This document shows, piece by piece, positions 15,834 through 23,293 of a DNA stretch of 25,825 nucleotides (position 1 is the first letter of the stretch; each line of letters begins with the position of its first letter). This stretch comes from Perlabentimonas sp034006965 (GTDB lineage: Bacteria; Bacteroidota; Bacteroidia; Bacteroidales; Tenuifilaceae). The DNA lies in contig JAVERU010000035.1 in the NCBI GenBank assembly GCA_034006965.1, positions 1-25,825 of the forward strand, in the 5' to 3' direction. The notes below the pieces were generated by a model, which did not search any database, was not told the DNA's origin, and saw only the letters and a list, made by a program, of their open reading frames with translations. A program made the position numbers and the translations under genes.

Positions 15834-15881
15834 CAAAAATGATATAGGTACTAAAGCGGATAATCATGTAGTTTTATTTCA

Positions 15882-18284
15882 ATGCGTATAGTTTTATCAT
15901 TCATACTGGCGCTAATATTTTCTAGCGTCACAGCGCAAACCCTTACTATAGTTGACAAGGAGACAACCAAGCCGCTAAGCATGGTTACCATAACCAGCAA
16001 TTACCCGCGGTTTTTGGTTACAACCAACTCAAACGGGCAGGCCAATATTTCTGCGCTAAAGGGTGCTGCACTTATCGAAATTAGGATTATTGGCTACACC
16101 ACGCAATATTTTAGCTTTCATGAACTTGAGGCGATAGATTTCCGAGTACCCATGTCAACCTCGTTTTTCTCAATCGATCAGGTTGTCGTGTCTGCATCAA
16201 AATGGAGCCAAGTTGCCCGTGAAATTCCGCTAAAAATTACCCCCATATCAAAAGCGCAAATTGATTTTTACAACCCGCAAACTGCTGCCGACCTGCTGGC
16301 CATTTCGGGCGATGTGTTTGTGCAGAAAAGCCAGCAGGGTGGCGGTAGCCCAATGATTCGTGGTTTTGCAACCAATCGCCTGCTCATTGCTGTTGACGGG
16401 GTGCGGATGAACAGCGCCATTTTTCGTGGGGGCAACCTGCAAAACGTTATTTCTATCGATCCATTTGCTGTCGATAGGGTAGAGGTGCTTTTTGGCCCTG
16501 GCTCGGTTATCTACGGAAGCGATGCCATTGGTGGTGTGATGAGTTTCTACACGCTCACACCCAAGCACTCAAGTACCGACAGCATGGTTTTTGGTGGCAA
16601 CGCAACGGCCCGCTACTCAACGGCAAATGCTGAGAAAACCGGTCATATAGATATTAATTATGGCTGGGAAAAGTGGGCTTTTGCAACCAGCTTCTCCTAT
16701 ACCAACTTTGGCAATTTACGTATGGGTTCGTTTGGTCCCAACGAGTATCTGCGCCCAGAGTATGTTGTTCGCCAAGGCATTACCGACGTGGTTAAACCAA
16801 ACCCCAACCCCAAAGTTCAGCTCAGTACCGGATACTCTCAGACCAACGTAACGCAAAAGATATCGTTTAAGCCCAGCACGCGATGGAATTTCGATTATGG
16901 ATTTCATTATTCTGCCACATCCAATGTCGACAGGTACGACCGATTGATTCAATATCGAAACGGATTGCCTCGTAGTGCCCAGTGGTACTATGGCCCACAG
17001 GTTTGGATGATGAATAATTTTAGGGTAAGGAGCATAGCCAGCACGGCTTTATACAACCAACTTACGCTTCAGCTTGCACATCAGTATTTTCAGGAAAGTC
17101 GTAACGATAGAGCCTTTAACGCCACTACCCTAACTAGTCGAACAGAGGAAGTGAATGCACTATCTTTAAATGTCGATTTAAGAAAGAATATTGGGACAAA
17201 GCAAAAAATATTTTATGGTGCCGAGGCCATAGGCAACCTGGTAAACTCAACTGGGATCGATAAGGATATATTATCGGGAGTGGAGTGGAATGCCCCCGCT
17301 CGTTATCCTCAGGCTCATTGGTCATCGTTTGCCACATACCTAACCTATCAGCTTAAACTATCGGAAATCCTCGATTTGGATGCCGGTGTTAGGTATTCCC
17401 AGTTTTTTATCGATGCTCAGTTCGACGATACTTTTTACCCACTTCCGTTCAATGAGGCTAAGGTAAGCAAGGATGCAGTAACAGGATCGCTGGGGTTGTC
17501 CTACAATCCCAGTGAGCAATGGCGGTTTAAGGGCGTGCTATCAACAGGTTTTCGTGCACCCAATGTAGATGATATGGGCAAGATATTCGACTCGGCGCCA
17601 GGTTCGGTGGTTGTGCCTAACCCCGACCTAAACGCCGAGTATGCCTACAATGTCGAGCTTGGGCTAACCCGTAAGTTCAACAATATCCTTGAGGTCGATT
17701 TTATCACCTTTTACACCCTACTCAACCATGCTATGGTTAGGCGCAACGCCACTTTAAACGGGCAAGATAGCATCATGTACGGTGGAGTGCTTAGCCAGGT
17801 TCAATCAATTCAAAACGCTGCTTTTGCAAAGGTTTGGGGTTTTCAGGCCGATTTTGAGTTGATGCTTCCGTATGGGCTTATGCTTACATCGCGATACAGC
17901 TACCAAAAGGGTACCGAGGAGCTAGACGATGGCTCTATTAGCCCCCTAAGGCACGCTGCACCCTGGTTTGGTGTTTCGCAATTGAGCTATCGATACAAAA
18001 AGCTCAGGCTATCGCTTTATGCCCACTACAGTGGGGAGGTCTCCTATGAAAACCTAGCGCTAGAGGAACGTGGCAAACCCCATATTTACGCTCAGGATGA
18101 AGACGGAAATCCTTACTCACCGGCTTGGCATACAATTAATCTAGGAGGGAACTACAGGCATAGTGAAACAATATCATTTAATATCAAAATTGAGAATATT
18201 ACCGATAGACGATATCGCCCATACAGCTCGGGATTGGTAGCGGCTGGGCTAAATGTAGTGGGTGCTGTGCGGGTATCGTTTTAG
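15882..18284 (+). CDS. TonB-dependent outer-membrane receptor, heme-receptor-like
   Basis: This 800-residue protein has a signal peptide (MRIVLSFILALIFSSVTAQ). A carboxypeptidase-regulatory-like domain spans about 20-95, followed by a TonB-box-like VVVSAS segment, a plug domain over about 110-225 (GGGSPMIRGFATNRLLIAVDG, DRVEVLFGPGSVIYGSDAIGG) and a 22-strand-type barrel ending in an aromatic residue (VRVSF). The barrel carries a FRAP box (557-560, GFRAPNVDDM) and an NPDL box (580-583); the FRAP/NPNL pair marks heme and hemoglobin receptors such as HmuR and HemR. No histidine stands between the two boxes, although HemR uses one there, so heme as ligand is likely rather than proven; a ferric siderophore is the alternative. 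Transport would be energised by TonB/ExbBD encoded elsewhere. The PepSY gene just upstream supports a role in iron or heme uptake. Confidence 0.9.
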   Translation: MRIVLSFILALIFSSVTAQTLTIVDKETTKPLSMVTITSNYPRFLVTTNSNGQANISALKGAALIEIRIIGYTTQYFSFHELEAIDFRVPMSTSFFSIDQVVVSASKWSQVAREIPLKITPISKAQIDFYNPQTAADLLAISGDVFVQKSQQGGGSPMIRGFATNRLLIAVDGVRMNSAIFRGGNLQNVISIDPFAVDRVEVLFGPGSVIYGSDAIGGVMSFYTLTPKHSSTDSMVFGGNATARYSTANAEKTGHIDINYGWEKWAFATSFSYTNFGNLRMGSFGPNEYLRPEYVVRQGITDVVKPNPNPKVQLSTGYSQTNVTQKISFKPSTRWNFDYGFHYSATSNVDRYDRLIQYRNGLPRSAQWYYGPQVWMMNNFRVRSIASTALYNQLTLQLAHQYFQESRNDRAFNATTLTSRTEEVNALSLNVDLRKNIGTKQKIFYGAEAIGNLVNSTGIDKDILSGVEWNAPARYPQAHWSSFATYLTYQLKLSEILDLDAGVRYSQFFIDAQFDDTFYPLPFNEAKVSKDAVTGSLGLSYNPSEQWRFKGVLSTGFRAPNVDDMGKIFDSAPGSVVVPNPDLNAEYAYNVELGLTRKFNNILEVDFITFYTLLNHAMVRRNATLNGQDSIMYGGVLSQVQSIQNAAFAKVWGFQADFELMLPYGLMLTSRYSYQKGTEELDDGSISPLRHAAPWFGVSQLSYRYKKLRLSLYAHYSGEVSYENLALEERGKPHIYAQDEDGNPYSPAWHTINLGGNYRHSETISFNIKIENITDRRYRPYSSGLVAAGLNVVGAVRVSF

Positions 18285-18381
18285 GGGCCTAAGGTGCCAG
18301 CCGAATTTTCTTGCTAAGCTAAACTATATAACAACACAGTGTCTAATTATCTAGTTAATACCATTACTAACCCTAACCCAA

Positions 18382-21300
18382 ATGCTTATGAAGCAATTAA
18401 AAGTCAAGCTAGGGGTGTGCATATTTATGATGCTAGCCCTTATTGCGCTCTCGGCAAATGTAACCGAAGCACAAAGGCGAAATGTGAAAAGTTCTAAGGA
18501 GGAAGCGAAAGATACCCTGGTGAACAGCAGGCTGGTTTCTGGTCTTAAGTTCAGGAGCATAGGTCCAGCCTTTACCTCGGGTCGCATTGGCGACTTTGCA
18601 GTGAATCCGAATAATCATTCGGAGTTTTATGTAGCAGTGGCCAGTGGCCATATCTGGAAAACTACCAACAAGGGGATAACCTTTACCCCAGTTTTCGACA
18701 ATTATGGAGCGTACTCCATAGGTTGCCTTGCTATGGATCCTAACAACTCGAACGTTGTTTGGGCAGGAACAGGGGAGAATAATCACCAAAGAGCCTTAGG
18801 CTATGGAAATGGAGTTTATAAAACGGTAAATGGCGGAAAATCATGGAAGAATATGGGGCTAAAAGATAGCCGACAGATTGGTATGATTCTTATTGATCCA
18901 CGTAACTCCAATGTGGTTTACGTTGCTGCTGAGGGTTCTGCTTGGGGCCCTGGTGGCGATCGCGGCCTTTACAAAACCACCGATGGTGGAGAATCATGGG
19001 AAAAAGTGCTTAACGTAAGCGAGAATACAGGTATCAACAATATTATTTGCGATCCACGCAATCCCGATATTCTTTACGCATCATCGGAACAGCGCCGCAG
19101 GCATCATTTTACAAAAATTGGTGGTGGCCCCGAAACGGCTTTATACAAATCGGAAGATGCAGGTAAAACCTGGCGCAAGCTTACCGATGGTTTGCCCCGG
19201 GAGCACATGGGTGGAATGGGTATTGCCATATCGCCCCAAAACCCCGATGTGCTTTACGCCATTATTGAAGCAGCCAACGATGCTGGTGGTTTTTTCCGTT
19301 CGTCAAATCGAGGCGAATCGTGGGTTAAGATGAGCGATCATGTTTCCAGTGGTCAGTATTACAACGAGATTTTCTGCGACCCAGTGGAGTTTGATAAGGT
19401 TTATTCTGTAGAGACATACTCGCACGTAACCACCGATGGTGGTAAAACTTGGTCGAGAGTTAGCCATAAGGAGCGTCACGTCGACGACCATGCGCTATGG
19501 ATTGACCCCAACGACAATAAGCACGTCATGATTGGTGGCGATGGTGGCGTTTACATCACTCATAATATTGATGAGGGCGACTGGAGTTTCGTTACAAATC
19601 TTCCAGTAACCCAATTTTATCGTGTAACTACTGATGATGCTGAGCCATTTTACAACATTTATGGTGGCACGCAGGATAACAACACGCAGGGTGGCCCATC
19701 GCAAAACACATCGAGCGGAGGTGTAACCAGCGAGGAGTGGTTTATTACTGTGGGTGGCGATGGCTTTTGGGCACGGGTTGAGCCTAATAACCCCGACATT
19801 GTTTACTCCGAGTCGCAGTATGGTAACCTGGTTAGATACGATAAGAAAAGCGGTGAGCGAATCCGTATTAAGCCCCAACCTCGCAAAGGCGAAGATACTT
19901 ACCGTTGGAACTGGGACTCGCCGCTAATTATCAGCCCTCATTCGCCAACCCGTTTGTACTTTGCAGCCAACAAGGTTTTCCGTAGCGACGACAGAGGCAA
20001 CACCTGGCAAGTTATTTCCGATGACCTTACGGCGCAGATTGATCGTAACACCTGGCCAGTTATGGGCAAATATTGGAGTGCCGATGCCGTGGTAAAGGAT
20101 GTTTCCACATCGCTTTTTGGCACCATCGTTTCGCTCGACGAGTCGCCCGTTAAGGAGGATCTAGTTTATGTAGGAACTGATGATGGCGTTATCCAGATTA
20201 CTGAGGATGCCGGTAAAACTTGGCGGAAGGTTTCGTCGTTCCCCGGTGTGCCCGATTATACCTATGTGAGCGATGTTTTTGCATCAAGGTTCGACGAGAA
20301 TGTGGTATTTGCCACCTTCCGTAACCTTAAACGCGATGACTTTAAACCCTATGTGCTTAAGAGTTCCGACAAGGGTAAAACTTGGAAATCCATAGCATCG
20401 AATTTGCCTGAGAACGGTTCGGTGCATACCATTGAGCAGGACTTTATTAAGGAGGATTTACTTTTTGTAGGTACCGAATTTGGTGCATTTTTCACAATCA
20501 ATGGAGGTGAGAGCTGGGTTGAATTAAAATCGGGGCTACCATCTATTGCTGTATACGATTTGGCAATTCAGCAGCGCGAGAACGATTTGGTGTTGGCAAC
20601 CTTTGGCCGTGGATTTTATATCCTTGATAACTACGCTCCGCTGCGCGAGCTCACTGCCGATTTGCCCAACGCCGATAGCCACCTGTTCGGCATAAAGGAT
20701 GCATTGCTATACATACAAACATCAAAAAAATACGGACAAGGATCGACCTTCTACACAGCACCTAACCCCGAATTTGGAGCCACATTTACCCTATATCTTA
20801 AGGAGGTTCCCAAAATGAAGAAGGCTAAACGCCACGAAATGGAGAAGGAACTATTTAAGGAGGGGAAACCAATTCCACAACCTAGTTTGGATGAATTGGA
20901 AGCCGAAAAGCGTGAAATTCCACCTTACCTTTTGGTTACAATCCGCGATTTTGAGGGCGATGTGGTGAGAACATTTACACAGAAGCCATCTAAAGGCATT
21001 CAACGGTTTAATTGGGATTTGTCGTACGATAATACTTGGCCACAGAAACCCAATAAGTTTAATCCGCTTGCCCCTAGCCGGGGTAGCATATACGTAATGC
21101 CCGGCGAGTATTCTGTTGAGGTTGCTATGGTCCACAACGGAGAGGTGAAGCAACTGGCCCAACCGGCCACATTCAATGTTAACCCGTTAAACAACACAAC
21201 GCTTCCTGCAAAAAATCGTGAGGAAATGGTTGCGTTCCAGCGCGAGGTTTCAAAACTATCGAAGGCAATGGTTGGCGCCGAACGCCTTGTTGGCGATTTG

Positions 21301-21690
21301 CAATCGGAAGTAACTGCCATGAGGCAAACAGCCCTTACCCTTCCATCATCGCATGGCGAGCTAATGCCATTCCTTGCCGAAATAGAGAGGGAGCTGAGTG
21401 AGATTGAGCATATTTTCAATGGCTACTCGCCAAAAGCTAGCCGCGAGGAGTTACCTCCTGCTGCCGTGCCGCTTAACCAAAGATTGCGCGATGTTATCTA
21501 CACACAGCTCAACAGCACTTCCGATATTACCGGAACATCTCGTATGCAGTTTGATATACTGAAGGATGAGTTTCCACCGGTTCTTCAGCGTATAAGGGTA
21601 ATTGCTGAGGAGAAGATTGTTGAAGCTCGTACAATGATGGATGCGAAGGAAGCACCCTATACCCCCGGACGAATACCCGTTTGGAATTAA
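18382..21690 (+). CDS. Secreted BNR/sortilin-like beta-propeller protein
   Basis: This 1102-residue exported protein has a signal peptide near residues 1-31 (ends VTEAQ). ATG 18388, two codons later, is an equally good start. The body holds about ten Asp-box/BNR repeats of form S/T-x-D-x-G-x-T/S-W, such as TTDGGESW, SEDAGKTW, SDDRGNTW, TEDAGKTW and SSDKGKTW. They imply one or two VPS10/sortilin-like beta-propellers over about 50-770. A FlgD-like immunoglobulin segment near 850 (VTIRDFEGDVVRTF) and a helical C-terminus follow. Databases often call such proteins glycosyl hydrolase or WD40/YVTN/BNR-like, but I see no catalytic signature of a sialidase, so binding or an unproven hydrolase role is more honest. 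No type IX secretion tail is visible, so it is probably periplasmic or outer-membrane associated. It lies 97 bp after the receptor gene on the same strand and is convergent with the kinase gene. Confidence 0.82.
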   Translation: MLMKQLKVKLGVCIFMMLALIALSANVTEAQRRNVKSSKEEAKDTLVNSRLVSGLKFRSIGPAFTSGRIGDFAVNPNNHSEFYVAVASGHIWKTTNKGITFTPVFDNYGAYSIGCLAMDPNNSNVVWAGTGENNHQRALGYGNGVYKTVNGGKSWKNMGLKDSRQIGMILIDPRNSNVVYVAAEGSAWGPGGDRGLYKTTDGGESWEKVLNVSENTGINNIICDPRNPDILYASSEQRRRHHFTKIGGGPETALYKSEDAGKTWRKLTDGLPREHMGGMGIAISPQNPDVLYAIIEAANDAGGFFRSSNRGESWVKMSDHVSSGQYYNEIFCDPVEFDKVYSVETYSHVTTDGGKTWSRVSHKERHVDDHALWIDPNDNKHVMIGGDGGVYITHNIDEGDWSFVTNLPVTQFYRVTTDDAEPFYNIYGGTQDNNTQGGPSQNTSSGGVTSEEWFITVGGDGFWARVEPNNPDIVYSESQYGNLVRYDKKSGERIRIKPQPRKGEDTYRWNWDSPLIISPHSPTRLYFAANKVFRSDDRGNTWQVISDDLTAQIDRNTWPVMGKYWSADAVVKDVSTSLFGTIVSLDESPVKEDLVYVGTDDGVIQITEDAGKTWRKVSSFPGVPDYTYVSDVFASRFDENVVFATFRNLKRDDFKPYVLKSSDKGKTWKSIASNLPENGSVHTIEQDFIKEDLLFVGTEFGAFFTINGGESWVELKSGLPSIAVYDLAIQQRENDLVLATFGRGFYILDNYAPLRELTADLPNADSHLFGIKDALLYIQTSKKYGQGSTFYTAPNPEFGATFTLYLKEVPKMKKAKRHEMEKELFKEGKPIPQPSLDELEAEKREIPPYLLVTIRDFEGDVVRTFTQKPSKGIQRFNWDLSYDNTWPQKPNKFNPLAPSRGSIYVMPGEYSVEVAMVHNGEVKQLAQPATFNVNPLNNTTLPAKNREEMVAFQREVSKLSKAMVGAERLVGDLQSEVTAMRQTALTLPSSHGELMPFLAEIERELSEIEHIFNGYSPKASREELPPAAVPLNQRLRDVIYTQLNSTSDITGTSRMQFDILKDEFPPVLQRIRVIAEEKIVEARTMMDAKEAPYTPGRIPVWN

Positions 21691-21707
21691 CGGTTTAGAT
21701 TGATTGT

Positions 21708-21750
21708 AATGTTGAATCCCTTAGGCAAAAAACCCTAGGGATTCAACATT
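21708..21750. terminator. Bidirectional stem-loop between convergent genes
   Basis: The arms 21708-21725 and 21734-21750 pair over 17 bp with one bulged T (AATGTTGAATCCCTTAGG against CCTAGGGATTCAACATT) around an 8-base A-rich loop. It lies 17 bases after the BNR-protein stop and 29 bases beyond the kinase stop at 21780, in the 89-bp convergent spacer, so it can serve both transcripts. There is no long T-tract on either side, as is often so in Bacteroidota. A rho-independent or stabilising 3' hairpin is the natural reading. Confidence 0.75.
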
Positions 21751-21779
21751 AACAGTTGTTTGGTACAAATGCTGATTTT

Positions 21780-23186
21780 TTAGCTTGCCGATGGTAATTC
21801 AATGCGCACAAGCGTTCCCTTACCAGCTTTCGAAGAAATTACAATTTCCCCCTGATGCTCTTCAATAATTCGGTACGAAATGGAGAGCCCTAAACCGGCA
21901 CCTTTCCCAGGATCTTTGGTGGTGAAGAATGGTTCCATTACCTTGTCGATGTCCTCTTGCTTTATACCCTTCCCCGTATCTTCAATTTCGATTTTAACCC
22001 TGTTGGTCTTTGGATCGGTAGTTGAGGTAATGCTAATCCTTCCCTCTCCTTCAATTGCCTGTATTGAGTTGGTAAGGATATTTAGCAGCGCGTGGTGCAG
22101 GTCGGCTGCATTACCCTTCACAAGAATCTGGTCATCAGTATAATTCTGTTCAACATTTATCCTGTCGAATATCTCGTTGTTTAAAATGATCAGGCAATTA
22201 TCGAGGATGTGGTTAATGTTGCAACTCTCATCCATTTTGTTGTTGTTGTGGCTAAAATGGTTCAGGCTTTTTACTATCGTTGATATTCTATCTACACCTT
22301 CCTTTATGCTATCTAGCAGCAATTCGGATTCTTTGAAATTGGGGTCGGGTTTGTTTCTAAAGTAGTTGTCAAATCTAAGGTACGCCCCCATGATAAAATT
22401 GAGCGGGTTGTTAATTTCATGCGCTACACCTGCAGTTAGCGTTCCCAGCGAGGCCATTTTCTCCGATTGTAACAGCTGCGCTTGCGTTTCCTTAAGATGC
22501 TGAAGCGTATCTTTTAGTTCGGAGTTTTGGTCAATAATAATCTCATTCTTGGCATACAGCTCATCGTTGGCAGCTTGGAGTTCCTCAATGGCCGTCTTCA
22601 GGTCTTGGGTCTTCTCGTGAACCATCTTCTCCAAATTGTCCCTGTGGATCTTTATATCCTCATGCAGTTTGGCATTCTGAATCGCCACCGCAAGGTGGTT
22701 GGCAATGGTTTGACCTAAGTTTACTTCATGCTCGGTGTATTTCCTAGCCTTATTACACGTGCCCAGGATTAGCACGCCAAGTACATCGCCCTTAAGCACA
22801 AAGGGGAGGTAAAGCATACTTTTTAAGTTGCGTAGTTCGACAATGCTTTGTTCTGCTGCCGAAAGCTTAGCCGATTTGGTGTCGTCAACAATAGCGGGTT
22901 GGTGATCCTGTATAGCCCTTTTTATATGTGGATGATCATCGATGGAGGCAAGCCTTACTTCGACTGGTACGCCTGGGGGTAGTGGAGGTGTAGTGGCGCC
23001 CAGCAGAAGCTCTTTTTCGTTTTGGATGGTATATATCGCTGCGGTCTCGATGTTGAGCAACTCCGACATCCCATTGCTTATTGCCTGCAGAACATCTTCG
23101 AACACCAAGGTGCTTATAATATCCTGATTAATTTTGATAAGGATATTGAGCTCGCGAACGCTTTTGGGTATAGTGTGCTTGTCCAT
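21780..23186 (-). CDS. Cytoplasmic GAF-domain sensor histidine kinase
   Basis: This 468-residue kinase has no signal peptide or membrane helix, so it should be soluble. A GAF sensory domain occupies about 15-170 (DVLQAISNGMSELLNIETAAIYTI to ANHLAVAIQNAKLH). A coiled-coil linker follows at about 170-240, then HisKA with phospho-accepting His256 in VAHEINNPLNF, and a catalytic ATPase domain with N box NILTNSIQAIEG, G1 DTGKGI, F box FFTTK and G2 GKGAGLGLSIS. All catalytic landmarks are present. The INNPLNF form of the H box is that of the HPK4 or NtrB-like group. No response regulator is adjacent, so it is an orphan kinase whose partner is elsewhere. The GAF ligand is not deducible. It is convergent with the BNR-protein gene and downstream of pbpC on the same strand. 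Confidence 0.93.
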   Translation of the reverse strand: MDKHTIPKSVRELNILIKINQDIISTLVFEDVLQAISNGMSELLNIETAAIYTIQNEKELLLGATTPPLPPGVPVEVRLASIDDHPHIKRAIQDHQPAIVDDTKSAKLSAAEQSIVELRNLKSMLYLPFVLKGDVLGVLILGTCNKARKYTEHEVNLGQTIANHLAVAIQNAKLHEDIKIHRDNLEKMVHEKTQDLKTAIEELQAANDELYAKNEIIIDQNSELKDTLQHLKETQAQLLQSEKMASLGTLTAGVAHEINNPLNFIMGAYLRFDNYFRNKPDPNFKESELLLDSIKEGVDRISTIVKSLNHFSHNNNKMDESCNINHILDNCLIILNNEIFDRINVEQNYTDDQILVKGNAADLHHALLNILTNSIQAIEGEGRISITSTTDPKTNRVKIEIEDTGKGIKQEDIDKVMEPFFTTKDPGKGAGLGLSISYRIIEEHQGEIVISSKAGKGTLVRIELPSAS

Positions 23187-23208
23187 GGCGCATCAATTCG
23201 TTTAGCCC

Positions 23209-23240
23209 TAAAGTTAGTGAATTTTGTATATATTAACCAA
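23209..23240 (-). promoter_or_regulatory. Putative promoter of the histidine kinase gene
   Basis: On the minus strand TTG (23238-23240) and TAACTTTA (23209-23216) are separated by 21 bases, near the Bacteroidota -33/-7 pattern with one mismatch in the -7 box. It lies 23 bases before the ATG at 23186, in the 107-bp gap after pbpC. If real, the kinase has its own promoter and is not only read through from pbpC. Confidence 0.38.
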
Positions 23241-23293
23241 TCCCAATATGTACATTTTGAATTTGTCACCTTGCAAAGCCCCAATCCGTAACC

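Larger units (their letters stand above)
15623..15877. mobile_element. MITE-like non-autonomous insertion with TIRs and 9-bp direct repeat
   Basis: The body (15632-15868) is bounded by perfect 12-bp inverted repeats, ATGATTATCCGC (15632-15643) and GCGGATAATCAT (15856-15867). These are flanked by the direct repeat TAGTTTTAT (15623-15631 and 15869-15877), which looks like a target-site duplication; the left copy includes the PepSY stop codon. No transposase frame fits inside. The interior is a nest of palindromes described in separate entries. Taking the element out with one repeat copy leaves PepSY stop, ten bases, then the receptor ATG. The ends do not match an insertion-sequence end I can name. 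Alternatively it is a REP-like or processed structured RNA element that has only the look of a transposon. Confidence 0.6.

Noticed and set aside
15652..15867. 71-codon minus-strand frame over the palindromic element
   Set aside because: Its sequence is a reading of the hairpin arms (repeated Ala/Gly/Arg-type codons) with no protein character.
18382..21690. Type IX secretion C-terminal sorting domain on the BNR protein
   Set aside because: The C-terminus is helical and ends RIPVWN without the typical beta-sandwich tail motifs.
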